Assembly: GCA_038380795.1 (NCBI GenBank) | Contig: CM076259.1 | Coordinates: 100,489,739-100,553,738, forward strand | Direction of reading: 5' to 3' | DNA length: 64,000 nt | Source of the DNA: Pyrocephalus nanus | Lineage: Eukaryota > Chordata > Aves > Passeriformes > Tyrannidae | Shown here: positions 49,751 through 60,636 of the stretch, piece after piece | Layout of the letters: the number at the start of each line of letters is the position of its first letter | Position numbering within the stretch: position 1 is the first letter of the stretch | Program-made: the position numbers and the translations under genes | Notes under the pieces: generated by a model | What the model was told of the DNA's origin: nothing | Seen by the model: the letters and a program-made list of their open reading frames with translations, nothing else | Database searches by the model: none

Positions 49751-51382
49751 ATGAACAAGTAGGATTGCAATTTGTCACCCTATGGAATAATATCCCACTT
49801 CACATAGAAGTTACTGGTACAGTGAAAACAAATGGCTAATCCTAAACCATAGTAAATGAAATGCATGTTTAAACACACTTCAGTGATTGTATTTTAAGGG
49901 ATTTGAGGCTAGACCCCACTAATATCCCTTGTATAAATAATTAATTATTGTGACAGGCCCCCAAAAAGTAGTTTGTTTTTTTTATCCTGTATACATGAAG
50001 TTCTGTCTCTCAGCAATTTTTTAATGTCACAGAAAAAAGATTGATGGAATGAGAGAGCTTCCGGGGAGGTGAGGGAAAATAAATTTGCTGTATGGAGTGA
50101 AATTAGACTGCCATTTAACATACAAAATAGTAAGTATAATTTTGCATGTCTTGTAATGTGAGGAAAGATACACAATGCCCTTTTGACTGAAAAGCAAAAG
50201 TTGAAATGCAGGATAATTTAAAGCACCCTTTAAAATTAGATTCTAAAATTAGAAGACAGAAAAGATTACGATTACTATATTTTCCATGTGTACTGCAGTT
50301 GTCTCCTTCACTGGTTTCCATTAAAGCAGAGTCAGGAAACCATTCCATCCCTTAGCCTAAATATGACTTGTTAAAATGAATAGCAAAAGGATGCATTATA
50401 AATATTGATATTTAAATACTGTGGTTTGATGGAAATGCATTTGAACTTTTTATGTTTATATTTTGTCATGTTAAAATAGATTGCTTGTCTCATTTCAGAT
50501 AGCTTTTTATGCATTGAGTTAGAATCATCTTAATCATAAATTATAAACATCAAGATAGTGCTTTGCAACTTGTTTAATTAACTAAATTGTATTTCGAGTG
50601 CGGTGGATAGGAAAAAGGTCAATTTATCAAAACATTCAAACTTAAATTTTATGGCTCACCAGGAAGGCTAATAGAATTTGTAAGTAAGTAGAGATGATTG
50701 GTTTTGCATGTCTATCCACAACTTGAAAGTTATAGAATTAGTAGCTCTTGCCCTCTACCTCTACTTTATTTGGAACTGGAAAGAAAATTTGGATTATTTC
50801 AAATTCTGTGTTGCTTCAGAGCTCTGAATAAACAGCTCACTGAGCTGAAATAGTTCACCTGAAATGATGAAAAACACCTCTCTGAACTTGCATGGAAGAA
50901 TGCCTGTAAAAGGTATTAATGATAAAAGGTATAGTAAGAATAGAAGGTATTTCTATGAAATGAAGTGGTCTTTGGCCATCTTTAGTACAGGGAATGCCAA
51001 CACAGCTTGCTGCAGTGTCCTCACACTGTGGGGCAGAGGTGGAGGGAGATTGTGGAGTCTTTTTCCTCAGTGATGCCCACATAGCAGAATGGAAGTATTC
51101 TGCTTCTGCAACAGCTTGTCCTGACTGACAACTGTCCTTTGCCTGATGCCTCTCCTGCCTATTTCTACCCCTACTTCTGCTCAGCCAGTTGCCTAACCCA
51201 GGACTCTCTTACTTCCCCACCAGATGCCCAAGACCCTGCCTTTACCCCCACCCAGAGCCCCTGCCTGCTGTAGACAGGGAAATGTCCTGTAACTAGCTCC
51301 TCTTCTGTCCCATCTCCCCCACCCTGTGCTGCTCCCTGCTGTCCAGACTTCTCCACCAGGTCTGTCATTATCCCTGTTCCGT

Positions 51383-51409
51383 CCCGGCCCACCACACCCC
51401 ACCCCACCC
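51383..51409 (-). other. canonical minus-strand G-quadruplex motif
   Basis: On the minus strand the order is GGG, T, GGGG, T, GGGG, a 6-nt loop, GGG, CC, GGG: five G-runs with loops of 1, 1, 6 and 2 nt. It sits in the C-rich block at 51160-51470. The motif is seen directly; folding and function are inferred. Confidence 0.8.
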
Positions 51410-51906
51410 TCCTGCCTTGGTCCCTCTACATCCACACACACCCTTCCCAGACTACCCCTGCTGGCTCATGTTGAGGATATAGAGCCAAGCCACAATGACA
51501 AGCACTTCCCAACAGGTTTGTTTACTTCACCGGGGTGGAGAACATGTGCCTGTGTCTTTCGGAGTCAGGAAATCCACCTTGCTGGCATTTTGAGCAGAGT
51601 GAAGAACCATGCTTTTGACATGGCTATTTCCACAGCCACCCTAAATTAGCCAGATTCTTCTCCAAGCTTCTCCTGTCACAACTGCTCTCCTTTTCCATCT
51701 TAGTTTTCTGTCTGCTTGCTCTCCTGAAGAAAAAGGTTGCCAGGAGGGAAGGAGACAGAGTACCCTGCGTTACAGCCTGCCATCAGAAAATGCTTATCGT
51801 GATCACCACATCCAAACTACAGAAGGAAACAGAAGCAGCAGCTAGAGAATGCTAGAGATAGTACCTCTAGCCTCCAGGATGTCCTAGCCCCTTTTGCTTG
51901 TTCCCA

Positions 51907-51969
51907 GGAGTTGGACTTGATGGTTGCTGTGTATCCCTTCCAGCTCAGGATATTCTATGATTCTGTGAC
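51907..51969 (+). mobile_element. CR1 (CR1-X-like) 3' terminus
   Basis: gagttggacttgatgg, cccttccagctcagg and tattctatgattctgtga match the terminal 60 bp of avian CR1. The ctcaggatattctatg version is shared with the CR1-derived tail of the SINE at 55399-55538. No tRNA-like head is visible upstream, so I call it CR1 rather than a SINE. Confidence 0.8.
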
Positions 51970-52410
51970 TCAACTGAACCGTCTCACAACAGCCCTCTTT
52001 CTGAAACATGGGGAAGCTTCCAAGCCCTATTTCTAAGATCTGTTGGAGTAAGAAACATTTTATTTTTGTCTCTGTGTTACAGAAAGCAAAGAAAATGCAA
52101 CTATCCTTAGTGTGAGCACAATTTCAAGGGTGGAAAAATAATCAAAGATCCTTAGATCTTTCTCGTCTCTTCAAATCGTATGGAACAAATGTTTACAGCT
52201 AATTCCACATGACATTTTATTTTCTTCCAGGGAGAAATTAGATTTCACAGTTGAAGGAACTGAGCTACATCTAGTAAAAAAGGAGGTTTATCATACCTTG
52301 CAATTCTCTAAGTAGGCAGAAATTTATACATGGCACAGGCCACTCGCTGCACTTTCTGCCCTGAAGGATCATCCACCCCTTCAGCACAGCTGGGTGGTCA
52401 GTGCAAGCAC

Positions 52411-52420
52411 TGACTCAGCA
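52411..52420 (+). promoter_or_regulatory. candidate MARE/antioxidant-response site
   Basis: TGACTCAGCA contains the AP-1 core TGACTCA and fits the TGACnnnGC antioxidant-response pattern bound by CNC-bZIP/small-MAF dimers. It overlaps a 7-bp inverted repeat (gtcagtg/cactgac, about 52397-52414). A single 10-bp match is weak evidence. Confidence 0.25.
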
Positions 52421-53828
52421 AAGAGAGTCTGCACGCAGAGGAAGGGCAGCCTGCACAGGGAAAAGGCAGTACAGCACAGGCATATTTTATTCCTGGAGAT
52501 GTAACCTCATTTAAAAAGGGGGGAAAAAAAACACCCCAGAAATAAAAAGAGTTGAACATTTCATTTGGTAGAATTTCAGCTGTTGTGATTTCTTTTCCAA
52601 AGATGAAAAAAGAAGAGCATTATGCAGTTGATCTGGCCAGGAAGTAGTTTAGTTTCACTGACAAGGCTTTTTTTAGAGATTGAAATTTTTTTTTTTGTCT
52701 TGAACTGTAACGAGAAGTCAAAATCTGGATAACATTTTTTTAAACTTGAACCAGAGCACTACAGTAATGAAGTGGCTTATATATGCTGCAATGTAAGCAG
52801 CCGCTCCCTCAAAGGCTGAATACTCAGTATTCTCTTTCAGAGAACCAAAGGATGTAATACTTTTTTAGGCCTTTTTGAGTCTTTTAGGCGCTTATCTTAA
52901 CCTGTGCTTTTAACTTTCTATTGCATCCTAGATCTAGGTCATGTGCTTGCCACAGGTACACTGACAGAGGCACAAGATGTGCTATTAGATCACCTGGTGA
53001 TCAAGTGTGTAATTTAAAGACACTGATTACCTAAATTGAACAGAATATTGTTTTCAGCCAATCACATTAAAACAAAGAGTATGTGTCTTTTTCCATATCA
53101 AGAAAATAAAATTTTAGCTTTTATATTTAACTCTATTTATAATTACATTTTATAAATATATTTAATAAAACTTGTAGGCATTTACTAATTATTTCATAAT
53201 TCTGTTTTATATATTTTATCTTCCTGCATTTTTAAGAGTGTTTATTTATTAATAAGTGTTGCAAGGTACAGTGTAAAGAGCATAATGTTCTAATATTTAA
53301 ATGAAATTGCATACTGTGATAAATCCTTTTGTCTGCACTCATTTCTTGGCACAATTTTGTCAAATCCCAAGATCGTTTTGTTAGGGTTTCCATGAGTAGA
53401 AATGGAAGTAGTTTGCCTTTTTTCTAAGCCCCACTAAGAATAGACTGTAGTCATTCCATGTGGCTTCGGCTGATCCTCTCTGAGCTCTCAGTGGTCACAG
53501 TTAGAGCTGATGTGGATTAGACACCTAGTCTCACATGAGCAATGTTATCAGTCCTGCTAGTTCAGGCAATTGCTCTGATTAATTCAAGCAGCAGTAGGCT
53601 AAGAAATTTTGTGAAGATTATGCAGTGGCAACCCCAGAAAAAGGACCTGCAAACAATGCTTTAAAATAAAGTAGCTGAAATTCTATCTCACTTGTTGGAA
53701 TTGAGGAAGAAAGAAGATACCGGATTTGGAGAGAAAACATGGAAAGTTCCTAGGAAGAAGAGACTTCAGTTTAAACTTCCCTGCAATCTACTGTGGACAT
53801 ATTAATCGTTTTCGAGTTCTCTAATAAA

Positions 53829-54151
53829 TGTTGTATTATCCCTGTATTCTGTGATCTTATATTTTATGAAAATTCCCTTAGTTCTACCCTCAGTTATAAT
53901 CCTATTTTTCTATTGGTTAATTTATGCCATATTGCAGTTTTTTCCTTATGAAGTAATCTCCTCCCATGTTTTTCCTTATAGAGTTATAGCCATCTCCTGA
54001 TCTTCCTTATATAGCTTTAATCTGCATGTTCCTACAGTTCCAGAAAGTTCTGCTCTCGCCCTATATAAGGTAGGAGCCATTTTAATAAAGTGCCTACTTG
54101 CCTTACACCACCCCCTGAGTAGGTTTTCTTTCTCCTTGTCAAACTGCAACA
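53829..54151 (+). mobile_element. probable solo LTR of an endogenous retrovirus
   Basis: The 323-bp segment starts TGTTG and ends CAACA, a 5-bp terminal inverted repeat of the TG...CA kind. Inside, a TATA box (TATATAA, 54062-54068) is followed 15 bp later by AATAAA (54084-54089) and a gcctacttgcct stretch, the order expected for the end of U3, R and U5. Upstream, ttccttat recurs at 53942, 53972 and 54003, three copies about 30 bp apart, like a tandem U3 enhancer. No viral coding sequence flanks it. I cannot find a target-site duplication at these ends, so the boundaries or the call may be wrong. Confidence 0.55.
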
Positions 54152-55398
54152 GTCACTTTTCCTTTTTCCTGGCCTCCAGTACTCCAGTGAGTCCCATGAA
54201 CTTCAGTGGGTTGGAGCTAAAGACTGGATATTTCCTAGTGTAAGCGAAAAAAACCCACATATGCTTCTTACTGCTCTGCTGTGGGAGTGACAAAGTTTTT
54301 ATATTTTTATATTTTCTATCAAACCTAATATTTTATTTGCAAAGATGGCTTAGCCAGATATTCATGCAGAGTATGAGCAAAGCCCTTCCCCCCTTTTCTT
54401 CTTCTTAGTGTTTCTACAGGATACTTGCTACTTTCTGGGTTCAGGTAGGATTCAATGGATAGATCAAGTGAGTGTGATGAGCCTCATGCAAATTTTCTCT
54501 TTCTGCTGGACTCTCATTAGTGAGCAGGAACATAACAAAGCACCTTACTAAGCACAGCACTTCGCCTTGGAGTCCCAGAAGGAAAGAGCAAAGGATGTGA
54601 CCTTCTTTCTTCACACTTTAGTAAGATAACCTGAAGCCATATTAAATTTGTAGAGATATGATGGATTTCATCCTTCTTGGCATCTTCTTACTCTATGATT
54701 ACCAAGGCTAGGAAAAAATATTTAGATGTAAATATATGTGTATATATACATCCTGCAAGAACATTTTTAATCTTTTCTTTATATACAGTTTCATAAATGT
54801 GCATTTGTTTCATCTGAAAGAAAGAAATGAGAAATTTCAGTGCAGGGAACACATTGTCAGCACCAGATATGGTTTCCTGATCTGCAAATAGAAGGGTTTT
54901 GGTTTTTTGTTGTCATTCTCTTAGCTGCTGTAATGACTTCTGTGTTATGCTGCAGATGCAAGACATTTGTGGATAGAGCAGACTGTGCTCTTTTCCAGAA
55001 AGAGTGTGTGGCTTTAAAAGGAGTGATCCTCAAGTAATAAAGTAACAGAGATGCCTTGTTTAGAACCACAGTATAACTGTAGCTTAATTTTTGTATACTA
55101 TGATTGTTTCTACCAAGTGAATAAGCTAGATAACGTTGTTTGTTTAAACAGTATTCATCATGGCTAAACACATCCTTTATGTAAATATATTACTAGAAAA
55201 TTTTATAAAACATATAGAGGAGAATGACATTATATTCATTCTTACAGTCTCTTTAGTTGGTGGTGTTATGTCAATTAATAGCAGCAAAAAAAAGTAATTG
55301 TGATGTTATTTTAGGAAAGTATAATGGAGAAAAAAATTCTAGAAGAATTCCTTTCAAAGAAGTCACAACAGAAATAAAAAATAACCCACATCAAAACC
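54152..55398. other. unique noncoding DNA
   Basis: No element or gene recognised. Overlapping plus (54840-55037) and minus (54857-55171) frames are the only open stretches and resemble nothing known. I looked for a primer-binding site or gag-like sequence after the LTR and found none. Confidence 0.55.
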
Positions 55399-55538
55399 CT
55401 GAGATGAGCTGAGTTTGTTAGAACATGGTAATAATGTCAAGGTTGTGGGCTCCAACCCCGTATGGGTTTTTACTTAAGAGCTGGACTGGATGATCCTTGT
55501 GGGTCCCTTCCAACGCAGAATATTCTGTGATTCTGTGA
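55399..55538 (+). mobile_element. TguSINE1: tRNA-Ile-derived SINE with CR1 tail
   Basis: The head at about 55399-55467 aligns with tRNA-Ile: gagctgagtttgttagaac covers the A-box and D-arm, gtcaaggttgtggg the variable/T-stem region, and ctccaaccccgtatggg the B-box and acceptor side. About 3 nt are missing in the anticodon-stem region, and the A and B boxes carry substitutions. The rest is CR1-type 3' sequence (ggatgatccttgtgggtccc, caacgcagaatattctgtga, ending attctgtga), which lets CR1 machinery mobilise it. This architecture defines TguSINE1 of passerine birds. It is a transposon relic, not a working tRNA gene. Confidence 0.88.
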
Positions 55539-57764
55539 AGTGATGTGGTCATTAAATTACAAGAAAAGGTTGTTTGTTCTGTCAAAAGCAAACATTTCTT
55601 ATGAATATGACAAAGGGGTAAGAAGTAATTTTTTTTAAGTAAACTGTTTAAGATTGTCCAGTGCCACGCCAGTTTTCTTCTGTGAAACGTGATTGGATAT
55701 TATGTATTGGAACAATATGAGTACTTTGTTTTGAGTAGAATTATAGGATATCAAATTCTAGTTTCAGTTCAAGAAAACACTTACTCACAGGCTTATGAGT
55801 GTTTATATTCAGAACAAGCCTCACAGTTGTGCTTGCTATTGAGCATCTGTTTGTGTCCTTCCGAAGAGAATTTAAGCAAGTAATTAACATTGACATATGT
55901 TTACACACTGTCTTGAATAGGGATGTTTTCCTCGCTGAGGCTTTGCTCTGAACTGATGTAAATAACTGGCGTCAGAAGTTACTTGTATGAGGCATAATTA
56001 CTTCAGAATCTCATCCTTCAGCTGCACAAGGCAGATGGTTAAACTATCCTTGTTTCCTAAAGAGTGACTGTATATCACAAAAGCATGGCTTTTCAAAAGA
56101 TCTCCTGTTGGGAATGCAAATATATGTTTCAGGCAACTTTAATTTTTTTGCTCCTTTTCATACTTTAGAACTCATCCTGTGAGGTACCTCCCATTACAAA
56201 ACCGCAGGGAAGCTCAGTGAGAATAAGCTCCATTACCATAAAAAAATTATGACTGTCACAGCCAGGCTTTTGATTTGCACTTAAGGTGTTCGCCTCTTAA
56301 CTCCTCCTTCTTTTTCTCTTAGTTCCCCCTTCTGCCTTGTGCTCCTGCAGTTGCAGCAGATGCTTCCTCAGATGTAGGTCTGTGTCCTGTTATTTTTGTA
56401 ACTAATTTCAAAAGGAATTTGATCCACATACTAGATGCAGGTACAGCACCAAGGAGGTTTTTACTACCTTTCTTTCAAAATTTAACAAGCCTGAATGTTG
56501 CCTTATAGAGTTTGAAATATAAAACTGTACAAACTCATCAAACTAAAATACTTTATACTGTGTTAATATTAGTTTACAATCTGCTGTGTTTTACTCTCTT
56601 AGAGAAAAGGAAGCAAGAGGGGATCAATTGAGATTTAGAAAATCCAATGTGCTGAGGCAATGAATCTTGAGGAATCAACAACACCTCCTGCAAGACAATC
56701 CTTTTCAGGTTAACCATGAAATTTGTTTAATTTACATTTCTTCAGAAATATGTCAGTCATGCTAAGGTTACACTTTGTGTTCTTGTCCTAACCTAATGTT
56801 GCTGAATCCTACCAATACTGATACTTAATGGTCGGTCACAATGATCTTAAAGGTCTTTTCCAACCTAAGTGATTCTGTGATTCTGTGATATTTACAGTAA
56901 AGACCAAACCAGTCCCCATTACTGATGCTATGATTTTGCTGGAATATTTTTAATTGACTGTGATAGAATTTAGATCAAGTCTTGTTTCTTTTACATTCAA
57001 AATTCTACTAGATATTTGGTTTAATATTATCTGATATATATGTGTGTGATTATCACTTATTTTAAAGCATAATTACATGTAAAATTCTTATTTTAATTCT
57101 CACTGTCTCATTCTACTTCTCTTTTTTGGCCATGACACTAAGAGCAGACTCTGCCCCCTAACCACTCAAATGTGCCACAGTCAGGAAATCCAAGGCTATG
57201 CTCTATATCAGAATATGCAGCTGCACAAAGCACTATACTTGCTCAAGAATTAAATTCCGTGAGAAAAGCGTAACTTTAAATTTGCTTCGTTTCATCTCTT
57301 TCAGTTGCCCTGCTCAGATTCCTCCTAGAGCCTCCATCAATCCCAATTCAATGGGCAGTGGGACATGCAGATGTGAGAAGTGGCCAAAGATCCCCTCCTG
57401 GAGTGCCATGGACAAGCCTTGCCACAGCAAGCAGCAGGCTGCTAGAGTAACAGGGTTGCTGAATAATGCATTAATTCATGACCCTGCAAGAACTGACTTG
57501 CCCAAGGGCACCCTCATGACATATATGGAACGTCTATCTGCCTGCTTGATCCGAGGTGTCATTCCAATCTTGCTTTCCCTTCTCCCTCACCCTGTGTTGT
57601 GCACTGAATGACAGAGTTATGTTAAATTAGTGTATTTTTGTCAGGAGTGCATAATTCAATTAAGTGGGAAAAAGTGTATACTATAGTTTTAAGATGGGAG
57701 GCTCAGAAAACAGTATCTCTAAAAGAGCCTTTAGGATCATGATAGCTGAACATAAATTTCCACT
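55539..57764. other. unique noncoding DNA flanking a CR1 tip
   Basis: The longest frame (57198-57611, plus, 137 codons) has no recognisable domain. Around 55950-56010 gatgtaaataac and gaagttacttg resemble fragments of an old palindromic amniote repeat, but too weakly to call. The CR1 end at 56826-56889 is listed separately. Confidence 0.5.
56826..56889 (+). mobile_element. CR1 LINE 3' terminus
   Basis: atgatcttaaaggtcttttc, caacctaagtgattctgtga and a second attctgtgat unit are the textbook avian CR1 end. Only about 64 bp remain, so the insertion was severely 5'-truncated. Confidence 0.9.
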
Positions 57765-58560
57765 GTGATGCTGTGGCCAAAGGAGCTAATGGCATCCTTG
57801 GACATGGAAGCAGGCACGTATCGAGTGAAAGCACTCAACATGTTTTGACATGCCCTGATCACCAGGAGAATATTGTGTCTAGTTCTGGTGGCTATAATTG
57901 AAGAAAGATGTTGTAAGCTGAACAGAGGTCAAAGGAGAGACTTGACAGTGACTAATAGATGGGTGGATAACATGTTAAAGAGAAAAGCTCACAGGGCTCC
58001 ATCATTTAACTAAATAAGGAGACAGGAAGCGAATTGATCAGATGTGTGCACTTACCAGTAAGAGTAAACATTTAATAACAGAGCTCTTTGGGCTAACAAA
58101 CAAAAACAATAACAAAAGCAATTGGAGTTCAGTGCAGATGACTGAAAAGCAATGTACACAAGGGAAATGAAACCCTGACCTAACACAGACACACACTCAG
58201 AGTCAGCCCAGTACTAAACAAGATGTAAAAAACAAAGCAGATGTTAGTAATTATTAGGTAGGCATCAAAGGAAGATAGTAAAACAAGCTGACCATTCATA
58301 TTGGGTAGTTAAGCTGTAGGAGTACTTACTGAAGGATGTTATAGATGCTAGTTGTTTGTTTAAAAAGGCAACTAAATGAATTCACAAAAGAAATATACCT
58401 CTCAAAGGGTATTAGGTATAACTGCATCACCTTTGGATCAGGATTCTCTGATGCCGTACAGCTGCCCTGAGCATATACTTTGCCTCAGTATTTGTTAGTG
58501 GGTGCTGTCAGAGAGAGGCTCCTGCACTTGGTGAGCATTTGTCTGGCCTTGCGTAACACA
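57765..58560 (+). mobile_element. ancient CR1-type LINE, ORF2 end plus 3' UTR
   Basis: Ordered matches to the old amniote CR1 consensus are visible: gatgctgtggccaaaggagc, aatggcatccttgga, gaatattgtgtctagttctgg, aagaaagatgttg, aacatttaataacagagctc, gaaggatgttatagatgc, aaaaaggcaactaaatg, attcac, gggtattaggtata and ggtgctgtcagagagaggct. This runs from the last part of ORF2 through the 3' UTR. Indels and lost blocks (around 58180-58250) show great age, and all frames are broken. It could be two overlapping old copies. It is the sense-oriented counterpart of the relic at 31700-31990. Confidence 0.65.
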
Positions 58561-59973
58561 AGCCAGAAGCTGGAGGATGAATGTGGAAAAACTGAAGTGG
58601 AAAGAAAGAGTTCACATGTGGACTATAAGGTCTCTTGTACACAGATGATGGGAATATCCAGAAATATTTGATGCCATCCTTTGTTTCTGCAGCTTTTCTT
58701 TAGGACACTTTGGTTAAGAAAGTATTATTTTTATTTATACTTACACCTTTCCACGTATGTGCTAAACTTCTTATAGCTGCTATACAATGTAGGTTACAGT
58801 ATAACTGGGGGAAATAATACACCAAATTATGTCTGCAGTATTTGATCAAAAAGTTAGTGACATTTTTACCTACAAAATAAACCAGATGGAATTATTTTGT
58901 CTTTATTCTTAATATCTGGCTAAATTCCAGTCTTTTGTTGTAAGACCATTCTAGTGATTGTGTCCCATAAACTGGATGGGTGGGAACAATAGAAATTCAG
59001 CACAGGAGAATATATATGGATGAGTAAAAAACAATATAGTTTTAGAAGCTAAATCTTATTATATTTTCTCTAAACAATGTTATTTCTTTTGCATAATTTA
59101 TTATAACATGCTTTTCTGAACTATTTTCTGTAGCATTTAGTTGCAGTTATTTCAGGATTTTAGTTTTTATCTGTAAAGACTGAGACAGGAAAATCTGTAC
59201 AACAGTACCCTCCAAGATGCAACTTTTTCAGAAGGGAATTCTCTCTATGTACATACTTGACAGTGAAACGCCGTGTTTAGTAGAGGGCACAGCAGTTTAT
59301 GAGTGTTTGGGCTTCAGCCTTTTAAGGCTTGATTTTTTAAAAACTTGGTCTTAGTCATTTACAGTCAAAAACTAAAAAGTATGAACCCAAAATTAAAAAT
59401 TAATCCAAAAATATAGATGTGAACAATTGGGAACCTAATTTAGAATTGTGAGACTTGCTGTATCAGGCATTTGCTTTTGAAAATTGAAATTATTCATACA
59501 GGCTTATCTACTACTACCACAGGTTTCATCAGTATGGAACACTTAATAATGTACAGAATTGTCAACTGATTTGTAACACTAATTTGAATACCTTCATATG
59601 GCTTCAAAACCACTTGTCACAGCAGCAAAAAGGCCGTGAAACCCCCAGTCAGTTGCAAGGGTGAAGAAAATACCTCCTTACAGTCATGGATGGCTTAGCC
59701 AAGAGAAGAACTAAAAAGAGAATTTTTTTATATTGAACTCTTTGTTTATGTCAGAAAACAACATGCATGATAATGTGCTGCATCTACTCTAAATTTGTTC
59801 CTAAATAGGTTCCTGATGTTGCTAACAGAGATGTGTAGAGCACAGGGAGACTGTCTCTGTAGGGATATAGCCAAACAGCCTCGAACCAATGACCACTGGG
59901 TAACCGAAAGAAGTATTTCTTAATAATTTTTATTCAGAAACTAAAAGTGACGATGAAAAAAACTTCAACAAAG
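58561..59973. other. unique AT-rich noncoding DNA
   Basis: No open frame of note and no recognised repeat. Contains several TTTAT/ATTTA-rich patches (for example 58715-58740 and 59050-59110). Confidence 0.55.
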
Positions 59974-60636
59974 TTGAAGCTGGCTGAACATAAGCCAGCA
60001 GTGTGCCCAGGTGGCCAAGAAGGCCAGTGGCATCCCAGCCTGTATCAGCAATAGTGTGGCCAGGAGGACCAGGGCAGTGACTGTCCCCCTATACTGGGCA
60101 GGAGTGAGGCTGTACCTTGATTCCTGTGTCCTGTTCTGAGCCTCTCAATGCAAAAAGGACATTGAAGTGCTGGAGCATGTCCAGAGAAGGGCAATGGAGC
60201 TGGTGAAGGGTCTGGAGCACAAATCTTATAAGGAGCAGCTGAGAGATCTGGGATTGTTTAGCCTGGGGAAAAGGAGGCTCAGGGGAAACCTTATCACTCT
60301 CTAAAACTACCTGAAAGGAGCTTGTAGCCAGGTGGGGGTCAGTCTCTTCTCCCAGGTAACAAGTGACACAGTGAGAAGAAATTACCTCGAGTTGTACATG
60401 GAGAGGTATAGAGATGCATGTTAGGAAAATTTTCTTCATGGAAGGGTTTGTCAAGCTCTGGAACAGGATGCCCAGGGAAGTGATGGAGTCACCATCCCTG
60501 GAGGTATTTAAAAGGCATGTAGATGGGGTGCTTAGGAACATGGTTTAATGGTGTACTTGGCAGTGCTGGGTTAATGGTTGGATTTGATGATCTCAGAGGT
60601 CTTTTCAAACCTAAAAGGTTCCATGATTCTAAATAA
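59974..60636 (+). mobile_element. CR1 LINE, best preserved copy (5'-truncated)
   Basis: About 660 bp colinear with avian CR1. The C-terminal ORF2 segment is recognisable ([20 protein letters not shown], then [20 protein letters not shown]) but has in-frame stops, for example just before the KKDIEVLEH block. The 3' UTR then follows (tctggaacaggatgcccagg, ccatccctggaggtatttaa, ggttggatttgatgatctc, gaggtcttttcaaacc, ccatgattcta). Truncation at about 59974 is the usual result of incomplete reverse transcription. The 150-codon minus frame at 60089-60541 is an antisense artefact. Confidence 0.95.

Larger units (their letters stand above)
48866..53828. other. mostly unique noncoding DNA with CR1 ends and a C-rich block
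   Basis: Between the listed repeats I see two compositional extremes. About 51160-51470 is C-rich and G-poor on the plus strand. About 53080-53230 is roughly 80% A+T, with many ATTTA/TAATA motifs compatible with a matrix-attachment or enhancer-like sequence. About 50380-50610 is another AT-rich stretch with atgcatt and ttaattaa motifs. None contains a recognised gene. Confidence 0.5.

Noticed and set aside
53640..53828. ERV internal region or polypurine tract upstream of the LTR
   Set aside because: Purine-rich words (gaggaagaaagaag, aggaagaagaga) are present but not adjacent to the LTR start, and no viral coding similarity is visible.
55399..55467. tRNA-Ile gene
   Set aside because: About 3 nt are missing in the anticodon-stem region, the internal promoter boxes are mutated, and it is fused to a CR1 tail: a SINE head rather than a gene.
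55950..56030. Old palindromic amniote repeat (gatgtaaataac...gaagttacttg)
   Set aside because: Too few matching words; it could be chance in AT-rich DNA.
57198..57611. 137-codon plus frame
   Set aside because: No recognisable domain, signal or family similarity; frames of this size are expected by chance in 64 kb.
60089..60541. 150-codon minus-strand frame
   Set aside because: Antisense to the well-preserved CR1 at 59974-60636; it ends within CR1 sequence and is an artefact of its GC content.
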